Shown one piece after another: positions 43,003 to 51,533 of a stretch of 64,000 bases of DNA. Numbering within the stretch: position 1 is the stretch's first letter; every line of letters begins with the position of its first letter. The notes under the pieces are model-generated. The model was given only the letters and a program-made list of their open reading frames with translations, had not been told where the DNA came from and made no database searches. This DNA comes from Blastochloris viridis (GTDB taxonomy: Bacteria > Pseudomonadota > Alphaproteobacteria > UBA2136 > UBA6156), in the NCBI GenBank assembly GCA_005768725.1, contig VAFM01000002.1:558001-622000 (forward strand). Reading direction: 5' to 3'. A program made the translations under genes and the position numbers.

Positions 43003-45288
43003 ATGAGTAAAGCCACCAAAGCCACGGTCCGTAAACCTGCAGCTCCCGCCAAAACTGTTAAGGCCGCACCTGCCATCAAAGCGGTGGCCGAACCCAAGGC
43101 CAAAGCGCCCACCAAAGGCCAGCAGCGTCAGGTCGCCCGTAACGAGGCCGATGTCGCGGCCCTCAAGGCTGCCGACGAAGGTTTCAAGCTTGCCCGCGAG
43201 AATGCGGTGAAGTACCTGCACAGCCGCCGTCAGGCCATTTTCGCATTGGCCCGCCATTTCCACCTGGATGCCGACGACCTGCAGCAGGAAGCCTACGAAG
43301 TGCTGTTGACCTGCCTGCGCGATTTCAACCCGCTCTACACCAAGGCCGATGGCACCACCGTCAACGTCCAGTTCAACACCTTTTTCGGCAACCGTTTGGA
43401 AGGCAAGGCGCTGGAGCAGCGCAACCGTGACCCGGAATACCAGGCCCGTCAGGCCCACCTGCAGGACATGAGCGACGAGGAACGCACCGAATTCCGTAAA
43501 AACCCGCCCTTGCTGGTACAGCACCTCGACCAGGAAACCACCATGCAGGAAACCCTGCGCGGCGAGGTGGCCGCCGCCCAGCGCTCCCGCCAGACCAATA
43601 TGGCACTGAAAGTAGTGCAGGATACCTTCATCGAACGCAAACTGAACGACCTGATTGCCGCCGAACGCGACGACAAGCGCCGTGCCGCCCTGATGCACGT
43701 CAAGGTGGGTGGCGTCAGCAGCTTTGAAGAGATCGCCTACCACTTCGGGGTCACCGACAGTCGCGCCAGCCAGATCCTGAACGAACTGATGGATGCGTTC
43801 TACGTGCAGCGCCTGATTGATGGCGACCTGAAGAGCGTGATGTACGACTTCCGCAAGCTCAGTCTGCAACCTAAACGCACCCAGCGCCTGCTGGAAGAGG
43901 CCATGCGCAATGCCCCTACACCCCGCGCCGCCGAGATTGCCAACCTGTTCATGGCCGAATACCCGGACCTGCGCGAGGTATTGGGCAGCCTGCCGAAACC
44001 CGGCCAGATTGCCGAAAAGACCGAAACCGACAGCGCCGAAGCGCCAGCGACTGCCAGCGGCAACGCGTTGCCGGCACAGCTGACGCCCGCCGAAGAGGAC
44101 CAGTACCCGTTGCAGGCCGTGGAATGGCGCGAAATCGCAACCCTGACCGCGCTGGGCGTCCAATTCCGCCCGACCTTGATGCAGGCACCGGAAGATATGG
44201 CGCATATCCGCCAGATTGCCGCCCATCCCGCCGAAACCTGGGCACCGCTGATCGTGACGCCGGAAGGCGGCGTGATTGATGGGGAGCGCCGCATTGCGGC
44301 CGCCCGCGCCAAGGGTATCACCCGTTTGCTCTGTCAGGTACGTACCACGCCTAGTGCTGCGCTGGCCCGCCAGTTGCGTGTCTGCCTCAACAGCCGTGTC
44401 CGTCCGCTGGATAAACTGGAACTGTATTTCGCCATCGGTGCATTGTCCGAGCTGGGCCTGACCCAGGGCGTTATCGCCCAAGCGCTTGGTACCAGTCGCC
44501 CCAACGTTATCGTTTACGCCAAGGTGCGCGAAAAAGCTTCGCCGCGCCTGCGCCAGTTGTTCGAAGACGGACTGATTCAGATCACCAATGCTTCCAGCGC
44601 GGTCGATCTTCCGGTCCAGTCGCAGGATGAAATGGCCGACTTCATTCGCCAATACGGTGCCGGGTGGGGCCGTGGCCCGCAGTTTAACGAGCTGTACGCC
44701 GCTGCCGCCGAAGGTCAGATTGCCGCCCTTGTGCCGCCGCAGGTAGGTGGGCCGCAACCCAGCCATGCTGCCATTCTGCCACTCCCCAGCATTCCCGCCG
44801 CCACACTGGCATCCGCTCCGGTGCAGGGTGCCCAACTGGTAGCGCCTCCCGGTTCACTCTCTCCCACACTGGCAACCGCGCTTAAAAAGCGACAGGAGGC
44901 ACTGGAAACCGCACTGCGCGACAGCGAGATCTGGGCCCGTCAGCGTGAGGCGACCATTACCAGCCAAACCAGCCAGATTCATGATCTGCGTCAACAGGTT
45001 GAGAGTTATAAACGCGAACTTGAAGCGCAAACTCTGCTGCAACATGGCGATGCGGCGACCATGGCCAATTATATGAAGGAACTCAAAGCCTTCTATGCGG
45101 TGCAGGAGCGTTTGGCCAGTGCCATCCACCAACTGGAAAAGACCCACACCGCGGTGCGCAGCCTGAACCTAACCCACCGTCAAACGGTTGAATTGGAACA
45201 GTTGTTGGAGAAAGTTGCCTCTCTGCAAACGGCTCTGCGCGTGCAACTGGTAAAATCCCCCACCCCCACACCCGAAAATACGCGCTAA
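43003..45288 (+). CDS. Sigma-70-like and ParB-like fusion regulator
   Basis: A 761-residue cytosolic protein. After a Lys/Ala-rich tail (1-45), residues about 88-142 resemble sigma region 2 (DADDLQQEAYEVLLTCL, then QFNTFFGNRLEG). Residues about 235-265 form a region-4-like HTH (SSFEEIAYHFGVTDSRASQIL). Residues about 405-450 match the ParB/Srx nucleotide-binding fold (PLIVTPEGGVIDGERRIAAA), and 465-530 the ParB HTH (LTQGVIAQALGTSRPNVIVY). A long coiled coil (about 640-750) ends it. The order sigma2-sigma4-ParB-coiled coil in one chain is unusual. Likely a DNA-binding regulator or nucleoprotein organiser of this cluster. Confidence 0.7.
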   Translation: MSKATKATVRKPAAPAKTVKAAPAIKAVAEPKAKAPTKGQQRQVARNEADVAALKAADEGFKLARENAVKYLHSRRQAIFALARHFHLDADDLQQEAYEVLLTCLRDFNPLYTKADGTTVNVQFNTFFGNRLEGKALEQRNRDPEYQARQAHLQDMSDEERTEFRKNPPLLVQHLDQETTMQETLRGEVAAAQRSRQTNMALKVVQDTFIERKLNDLIAAERDDKRRAALMHVKVGGVSSFEEIAYHFGVTDSRASQILNELMDAFYVQRLIDGDLKSVMYDFRKLSLQPKRTQRLLEEAMRNAPTPRAAEIANLFMAEYPDLREVLGSLPKPGQIAEKTETDSAEAPATASGNALPAQLTPAEEDQYPLQAVEWREIATLTALGVQFRPTLMQAPEDMAHIRQIAAHPAETWAPLIVTPEGGVIDGERRIAAARAKGITRLLCQVRTTPSAALARQLRVCLNSRVRPLDKLELYFAIGALSELGLTQGVIAQALGTSRPNVIVYAKVREKASPRLRQLFEDGLIQITNASSAVDLPVQSQDEMADFIRQYGAGWGRGPQFNELYAAAAEGQIAALVPPQVGGPQPSHAAILPLPSIPAATLASAPVQGAQLVAPPGSLSPTLATALKKRQEALETALRDSEIWARQREATITSQTSQIHDLRQQVESYKRELEAQTLLQHGDAATMANYMKELKAFYAVQERLASAIHQLEKTHTAVRSLNLTHRQTVELEQLLEKVASLQTALRVQLVKSPTPTPENTR

Positions 45289-45328
45289 CCCTTGCATAAT
45301 GCGTACACCTGCACCATTTTGGAACTAT

Positions 45329-47224
45329 ATGGAATGGAAACGTATTTCCGGGCGATCGGGTAAGGCCGTTGGAGCGGCTGTTTTGGCATTGCAAATCTGT
45401 GTTGGCAGCGTTTATGCGCAATTCGATGGAACCGGCGGCATTCCCGCGGCTGACCTGTATCTATCACCTCTGCCGGAAACAGGTCTTCGTGTTCCGCCGA
45501 GTGGAGCTATCAATATTACCCCAGCTTTAAATCCCGAAGAAGCGATGGGTGATCGAACTCCTGTTATGACCGGTGAAGCCGCAAAGGTAGGAGACGTGAC
45601 GAATACGCTTGGTTGCGCTGGTATCGGTCAGGGTGAGTTTACCAGCGGTTTGTACAATATGCCGGAGACCTATCTGAAATTCCAGCAGGATGTGAACTCG
45701 ACCCTCTCGAAGAACTTGCTCTCCCTCAACTTCGTCATGCCGCAAACCTCGGCGCTGTTTGAGCAGTTGAACAATATCGGTAACCAGCGTTATGACCAGT
45801 TCCAGCGCGCCTGTAACGTCACTCAGCTTCAGCAGGATGCCAAACAGACCTACATGCAGGCCTGTGTGGAAAAGCTGACGCCTGAGCGCAAAAAGCTGAT
45901 CGAAGAAGACAATAACAAACGTCCTCAAAATGCGCGGATTCCCGAGGCACAGATCGGCCCGATGGCCTATGCCCAGGCGTGGGAAGTCTGTGGCAACCAG
46001 TACACGAGTAATACAACGGCATTGGACGTACGCAATACCAAGCTTACGGATTTCTATACAAAAACACGTGAACTGGAACGTGTGAACGATGCTGTTGCAC
46101 CGCTGCTGTGCCAACTGACCAACTCTCAGAAGGCGTCCGATGATATTGCTGGCTGCTGGAGTCAATTCCTGATTCCGCAAGTCCGCATCTGTCTTGGGAA
46201 TGATCTGGAAGGCGGCTGCACCGATGGTAACTATGGCGTTAAAGAGCCGATTATCACGATGCAGCGTCTATTCGATACCATGCGCTTTGTTATGGAAGAT
46301 GAAGTGATCGCACGTCGCGTTATCAGTTTTACCACCCAGTTGGATCAAAAAAATATAGGACCCTCTGCACGTCGCCTTGCAGCGGCAGAGGCCTCGCTGG
46401 CAATGAGCACAGCTACATTGTTCCGCGGTGTGAGTGGCACGACATCGACGGGTTCAGATATTCCCTCCATGCCTCTTAATACAGTGCAGGATTATCAGCT
46501 TGGCTACCTCAGTTGTAAACAGAATGATATTCTTATTCCTTTGAAGGAATATCAGAACCGCATTAAAGAAAAAGCCGGATCGGGTGTCGAAATTAAGGAT
46601 ATAGAAGAGCTTTTAGAACCCGCCTACGAACAGGTGGTAAAGAGGATGAAGCTGCCCAGTATGTCGGGTAAGAACAGTGGTGCAGCGGGCGCAGAATCGG
46701 GTGGTGGTGATGTTAATGATGAAAAGGATGTGAAGGCGGTAGGTGCTCTTCTCAAAACGGCTATTGGTTGTACGGCCAACCAGTCCATTCCGATTTTTGA
46801 CCCGAATATCACTGCGGCTCTTCAAACCCAATGCAGTGCGCAAGACCGCTCCGCTTTCTATACCATGGCCGGTTACGATGTCGCCTTAACTGCTACGCGC
46901 GATGTCTACCGCTACACAGGCCTCAAGCTGAAGCAGGTCTATGCCCGCCTGCTGACGGAAGCGATGGTACCGGTCTCTGATACGACGAATACATCTGTCA
47001 GCCCGACCCTTAGCCCGGAACTGAACGCCAAGTTCGCCACGGTCGTGAAGGATGTCATGATTCCGTACGTGGATGCCCAAATCCAGCGTCTGGATGAACT
47101 GAACACCACGCGCGGTGTCTTTGGTCAGCGTGTCCGGGAAATTTATAACAATAAGAGTGGATGTATGTCGCAGCCTGCAGGGTTCGTTCTGCCAAATGGC
47201 AGACCCGCGACATTTCGTCCGTAG
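45329..47224 (+). CDS. Large Cys-containing exported protein, possible TraH/ICE-type
   Basis: A 631-residue protein. ATG 45329 opens a signal peptide ending near SVYAQ; an upstream ATG at 45299 overlaps a CATAAT -10-like word and is less likely. The mature protein is mostly helical with about a dozen Cys. The segment NTLGCAGIGQGEFTSGLYNM then TYLKFQQDVNSTLSKNLLSL recalls TraH-like proteins of integrative elements. Similarity is loose and the size is larger. It probably folds in the periplasm with disulfides and belongs to the assembly set. Confidence 0.5.
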   Translation: MEWKRISGRSGKAVGAAVLALQICVGSVYAQFDGTGGIPAADLYLSPLPETGLRVPPSGAINITPALNPEEAMGDRTPVMTGEAAKVGDVTNTLGCAGIGQGEFTSGLYNMPETYLKFQQDVNSTLSKNLLSLNFVMPQTSALFEQLNNIGNQRYDQFQRACNVTQLQQDAKQTYMQACVEKLTPERKKLIEEDNNKRPQNARIPEAQIGPMAYAQAWEVCGNQYTSNTTALDVRNTKLTDFYTKTRELERVNDAVAPLLCQLTNSQKASDDIAGCWSQFLIPQVRICLGNDLEGGCTDGNYGVKEPIITMQRLFDTMRFVMEDEVIARRVISFTTQLDQKNIGPSARRLAAAEASLAMSTATLFRGVSGTTSTGSDIPSMPLNTVQDYQLGYLSCKQNDILIPLKEYQNRIKEKAGSGVEIKDIEELLEPAYEQVVKRMKLPSMSGKNSGAAGAESGGGDVNDEKDVKAVGALLKTAIGCTANQSIPIFDPNITAALQTQCSAQDRSAFYTMAGYDVALTATRDVYRYTGLKLKQVYARLLTEAMVPVSDTTNTSVSPTLSPELNAKFATVVKDVMIPYVDAQIQRLDELNTTRGVFGQRVREIYNNKSGCMSQPAGFVLPNGRPATFRP

Positions 47225-47280
47225 GCGCGCAAGCCGCTCGTTCTTTCACCAACTTGTTTCCCTGCAACACCGGATAACAG

Positions 47281-47309
47281 CTGACACTCTGTAAAAACGC
47301 GGGCATTAT
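47281..47309 (+). promoter_or_regulatory. Candidate promoter before the 733-residue gene
   Basis: CTGACA at 47281-47286, 17-base spacer, CATTAT at 47304-47309, followed by an AGGGGAA ribosome site before GTG 47342. Confidence 0.45.
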
Positions 47310-47341
47310 CGGCCCAAGGTGTAACAGGGGAACAATAAGTC

Positions 47342-49543
47342 GTGTCCGATATGCAGCATGTGATGGCGGGGGAGGGGCCGCAGATACTTCCGGTTCTCGC
47401 CGGCTGCTGGGATCTACGCCTAGGCTATCACCCGTCCCTGAAACAGCAATTGCCGATGCTGGCCGACCTTCCGGTGTTGGAATCGGTTGAGGCGCAGCAG
47501 TTGGCAGAGCTGGAGCTTCCCGTCGCGCTTGCAACCACCGGTCACCACCTGATGAAGGATGCGGCTCTGCTTGCCGCTGCCATGCCGCAGGGGGGTATGG
47601 TCGAAGCGGCGGATGTCTATCCGTTGGCGCCGGTCTTTGTGCGCGACCTCTGCGGTCGTCCCATCCATACCGGTCTTGTTCCGCTGCCTGCCGCACCGTC
47701 GGTACCCCTCTTTCCTACAGGTTGCCGTCATGTCCCGAAGGATCATCCGGCCTATGCGCATCTCGAAAGCCTGATCTGGCAGACGCTGCGCCGTATCGAA
47801 TGCGCGCCGGTGCGTCCCGATGCCGCAGGGCTTGCAGGGCAGCCTGAACTGAGTTTGCGGGCCGCCATTGCCCAACCGCAAGCGTATGCTTTCAAGCTTC
47901 GCCCGGACACGTTTTACGCCGATGGCTGGCGCTTGCCGGTGGTGCCGCGCGTGTTTGCCGTGCCGGTGCAGCCGGTGCAGGCGCAGGCAGCGGCCGACGA
48001 ACTTCTGGCGCGCTGGCAGCAGCGTCCGGAAGGGCAGGATTACGAAGCCTTTTACGACGCCAACAATGGTGAGATCTGGTTTGAAGAGCTGTTCGAGCGC
48101 GGCTGTACGGTGATCCCGACCCTGGAGGCCTACAATGGCCGCTATCATATCGGGGCCGATTACGTGGCGACGGCGGTCGATCCGGGCCGCGCTCTGCCGG
48201 GGTTGCATGAGGTTGTCGGGCGTGAGCCGTCGGAATATGCCGCAGGTACGATTCTTGAAGTCAAAGCCCCGGGCTGGGTGACGGCGACCACGGTGCACAA
48301 GGCGCAGGTGGTTGTGAGTGATGGCAGTGCATTCGTTGCAGCCGATGCCCCGCTGCCGCAGTTGCCAGACTTGGCGCTGCCGCACGCGCGGGTGGGGGGC
48401 AAGGTGGGCGATGTCTGGCTGCCGACACATCCCGAACACTTTGCCGAACCGGCCTTGTACGACTGGAACGAGATGGGGCATTTTGTCCAGATCTCAGGCC
48501 CGCTCTGGGATCCTCTCCATTATGTTTATACCAGCACGGCACCGCTTCTGCGGGCGCTGCGCAAACCGCACCCGGTGGTGGCAGGCGCCTATGTGCTGCC
48601 GGAATCCGTCAAGCTGCGCTTCCATCCGCTGGCGCAACTGACGTGGTACGACGCCTACAACGAGCGGACCGCCCAGCAGCGCATGCAGGATCCGGCCCAC
48701 CCCTTGTACGGCAGTGCCATCGACATGGTGCCGCTGATGCGCGAAGTGGCGCCCGCCGGGTATCACCGTCTGCCGTGGGGGTTGGAATATGAATTGGACC
48801 CAGCCCATCTGCCAGCGCTGCATCCGCGTCATCGTGCGGTGGTCTATCCAGAAGTTTTGGCTGGTCGTCGCATGGGTATTGCCACATTAAGCGATGCCGA
48901 CAGCTACCGTACGCACGACACGGTGGTAACCGAAGCGATGCGGGATGTATTGGCGCATGCGTGTACGGCTCCGTTTGAGGAAGCTGTTTGCGACATCCAT
49001 GCCACACTGCTTCCTGCCGAATTGCTGGCGCAGCCGGAACCGCACATGCGGGCCGTGCCGGTCTGGTTGCCTGAAATTTCAGCCAGCCATCTCGCGGTAA
49101 ATATCAAGAGAATTTTCGCAGCACGGCGCTATCGGCAGGCGGTACAAGAGCAGTCGGTCCGCTGGGGACAGTCTGGTTTTCCGGCGGCCTTCTACCAATT
49201 CCGAGAGTCAGCGCTGGCTTGGCGCCGCTTGCGTTACCGCCTGTTTGGCAAGTATGCCTCGGTCTGGCAGCAGGCTGCGGCAGAAGGTTTGGATCTTACC
49301 GCGGCTGAACTTCTGGTGCCGGAGTCCGATCCGGTGCGTCATGCGCAGGTGCAGCACGCGCGTGCCAGCGGGCTGGGAGTGGTTGCAGAGGTGCCTCTCC
49401 AGAGGGCGGATGGTTTGCCTTCCTCTGCGGCACAGGGTAAGCTCACGCAAGCTGAGCGGCCTAAGCCCCCACGGGCGCTGGACAAGGCCTCGCACAAGGT
49501 GCGGCAGGGTCGCGCGCAAACCGATAACAACGGCATGGAATAA
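47342..49543 (+). CDS. Large cytosolic protein of unknown function in the tra operon
   Basis: A 733-residue protein starting at GTG 47342 (AGGGGAA nine bases before); ATG 47351 is an alternative. No signal peptide, membrane helix, P-loop or zinc motif is visible. It is rich in Pro, Trp, His and Tyr (for example LYDWNEMGHFVQISGPLWDP) and ends in a basic tail. I know no family of this kind. It lies between the TraH-like gene and traB, six bases before the latter, so it is very likely translated with the channel genes. Confidence 0.7.
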   Translation: MSDMQHVMAGEGPQILPVLAGCWDLRLGYHPSLKQQLPMLADLPVLESVEAQQLAELELPVALATTGHHLMKDAALLAAAMPQGGMVEAADVYPLAPVFVRDLCGRPIHTGLVPLPAAPSVPLFPTGCRHVPKDHPAYAHLESLIWQTLRRIECAPVRPDAAGLAGQPELSLRAAIAQPQAYAFKLRPDTFYADGWRLPVVPRVFAVPVQPVQAQAAADELLARWQQRPEGQDYEAFYDANNGEIWFEELFERGCTVIPTLEAYNGRYHIGADYVATAVDPGRALPGLHEVVGREPSEYAAGTILEVKAPGWVTATTVHKAQVVVSDGSAFVAADAPLPQLPDLALPHARVGGKVGDVWLPTHPEHFAEPALYDWNEMGHFVQISGPLWDPLHYVYTSTAPLLRALRKPHPVVAGAYVLPESVKLRFHPLAQLTWYDAYNERTAQQRMQDPAHPLYGSAIDMVPLMREVAPAGYHRLPWGLEYELDPAHLPALHPRHRAVVYPEVLAGRRMGIATLSDADSYRTHDTVVTEAMRDVLAHACTAPFEEAVCDIHATLLPAELLAQPEPHMRAVPVWLPEISASHLAVNIKRIFAARRYRQAVQEQSVRWGQSGFPAAFYQFRESALAWRRLRYRLFGKYASVWQQAAAEGLDLTAAELLVPESDPVRHAQVQHARASGLGVVAEVPLQRADGLPSSAAQGKLTQAERPKPPRALDKASHKVRQGRAQTDNNGME

Positions 49544-49549
49544 CCGAAG

Positions 49550-51001
49550 ATGGCGTCCGAAAACTCACCCGATTACATCGCCCGTCCGGGCGCCGGTGGC
49601 AAGCCGGAAGGTGGCACGTCGCAAGCCTCTGACGCACTGCAGCGTTTCCGCGCATTGCCGCCCAAGCTGCAGGGTGCCATTCTCATCGGTGCGCTGATTC
49701 TGGTGTTCTACGTCATTTCCACCCTGCGCGGCGGCGGTGCGTCTACGCAGCGCAGCGTTGTCAATCTGGGGCAGACCAATAACCGCACCGGCCAGGTCAG
49801 TGCGACTTTCACAGGTATCGAAACCGACCGTCCGGCCGTGATGCAGGCGGTGTTCGAGCAGAACCGTCGTGATATGGCCGAACTGCGTTCCAAGATCGAA
49901 AGCGATTTCAGCATCCGCGACAAAGCCCTGCAGGATGCTATCACCCAAAACCAGGAACTGCAGCGCCAAATGCAGCAGATGATGGGCGACTTTACCACCG
50001 AGCTGAAGAGCATTCAGGTGGAGCGCGCCCGCGATAACGAGCGTCTGGCTCAACTGGCCGACCAGCAACGCCAGTTGGAACTGAATGCGCCGGTCAACGG
50101 CGTTGGTCAGGTCGGCGGCATTACGCCGCAGCGCCGTGCCATCCAGCAGGTTGTGCTGGGCGGCGGTGGCGGTGGTGTGATGGGAGCTGTCCGCGCCCCT
50201 TTCGCGCAGGCGGGGACGGGCTCTAACAAGTCGGACTCAGCGGGTCAGGCTGTCCGTAACCCCGCTGAAAAGGCGGCGGAAGAGCGCTTACCATTCATTC
50301 CGCCGCTGGGCTTTGTCCGTGCAACCATGCTGAACGGTGTTGATGCGCTGGTCGGTGGAACCACGACACCAGCTCTGGCCCGCCTGTCGGGAACCTACAA
50401 AACCGCCATGAACAGCACGATCTCGCTGGATGGCTGTATCGCCATGGTCGAATTTACCGGTAATATTTCCACCGAGCGCGCCACGGGTAAGCCGGTCCGC
50501 ATGACGTGTGTCTACCCAGACGGCGGCGCCGCGACCTACAGTCTCTCTGGGTACGCGGTCGATGCCGAGGACGGTATTATTGGAATTCCCGGCGTTCTAT
50601 ATGAAGGCGACCCGAGCCGTATCGCGGCCGCCATGCTGGCCGAGTTTGCCGCCGGTGTCGCCGGTATCGTGGAAGACAACACCGGCAACAGCGTCACCCG
50701 CGTGAATACCGATGGTACAACGTCTACGTTCGAACTGCCGAGCAGTGCTGACTGGGCCGAGCAGATTGTCGGCGGGTCCGGCAAGGTGATGGGTTCGCTG
50801 CGTGATTATCTCCAGAAACGTGCCGACCGCGTTCAGTCGTTCATCCGTCTGGATGCCACGCGCGAAATCAATCTGGTGATCCTGAACGGTACCGAACTGC
50901 GCAAGTCCGGCGAAGTCTGGAGCGCGCTGTTCGACGGCAATACCGACAGCGGCCTGCCGCAATCCAATTTACCCGCCGAGACATCCGGCGCAACGCAATA
51001 A
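49550..51001 (+). CDS. traB: TraB/VirB10-like channel protein
   Basis: A 483-residue inner-membrane protein that spans to the outer-membrane ring. A short cytosolic part, a membrane helix near residues 44-62 (GAILIGALILVFYVIST), a coiled coil (about 105-175; LQRQMQQMMGDF) and the TrbI beta-barrel domain (GFVRATMLNGVDALVGGTTT; STISLDGCIAMVEFTGNIST; MTCVYPDGGAATYSLSGYAV) are in order. These are hallmark TraB stretches. Followed by traV and traC, the F order. Confidence 0.88.
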   Translation: MASENSPDYIARPGAGGKPEGGTSQASDALQRFRALPPKLQGAILIGALILVFYVISTLRGGGASTQRSVVNLGQTNNRTGQVSATFTGIETDRPAVMQAVFEQNRRDMAELRSKIESDFSIRDKALQDAITQNQELQRQMQQMMGDFTTELKSIQVERARDNERLAQLADQQRQLELNAPVNGVGQVGGITPQRRAIQQVVLGGGGGGVMGAVRAPFAQAGTGSNKSDSAGQAVRNPAEKAAEERLPFIPPLGFVRATMLNGVDALVGGTTTPALARLSGTYKTAMNSTISLDGCIAMVEFTGNISTERATGKPVRMTCVYPDGGAATYSLSGYAVDAEDGIIGIPGVLYEGDPSRIAAAMLAEFAAGVAGIVEDNTGNSVTRVNTDGTTSTFELPSSADWAEQIVGGSGKVMGSLRDYLQKRADRVQSFIRLDATREINLVILNGTELRKSGEVWSALFDGNTDSGLPQSNLPAETSGATQ

Positions 51002-51016
51002 GGGGGAAGACAGATC

Positions 51017-51472
51017 ATGAAAACCTACCGTCTACCTGTAGCACTTCTGGGTGTGGTCGCCATGCTGGGCGGCTGTAAGTACTATGGCAGCGCCCTTCCG
51101 CCGGAGTACCCGATGAGCATGGAAGATGCCCTGACCTCGGCCAACGACCAGCGCGCCAGCGCCGGCGGCAGCCAGCGTCCGGTGGTGCGTAATCCTACCC
51201 GCCCGCGCGTCGAGCGCCCAAGCTACCTGCCGGAAAAGGAACTGGCACTTGTCAGCCCGCCCAAAACCCTGCTGGTCTGGACCTACCCGCACGTCACCGA
51301 CGATAATACGCGCGTGTTCGGTAACTGGAGCACCATCTTCCTGACCGACCGCTACGAATGGGCCCGCCCGAGCAACGAACTGCCGAGCAACGAAGACGAT
51401 GCTGGCACCGCAGCCGGTCGTCCGTCGCTGGGCATGGCGCCGCAGAACGGCGCGGCCGCCCCCACGCCCTAA
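51017..51472 (+). CDS. traV: TraV-like outer-membrane lipoprotein
   Basis: A 151-residue lipoprotein with signal peptide and lipobox LGGC. Pro-rich linker, then VSPPKTLLVWTYPHVTDDNT and RVFGNWSTIFLTDRYEW, which fit the conserved core of TraV (VirB7-like). It should anchor the TraB-TraK ring at the outer membrane. It begins 15 bases after traB, with GGGGGAAGA as ribosome site. Confidence 0.75.
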   Translation: MKTYRLPVALLGVVAMLGGCKYYGSALPPEYPMSMEDALTSANDQRASAGGSQRPVVRNPTRPRVERPSYLPEKELALVSPPKTLLVWTYPHVTDDNTRVFGNWSTIFLTDRYEWARPSNELPSNEDDAGTAAGRPSLGMAPQNGAAAPTP

Positions 51473-51533
51473 ACGCGTGTAAGGCAACTGGCACACAAAC
51501 AAGAATATCGGCAAGAATAACGGCACACCACGT

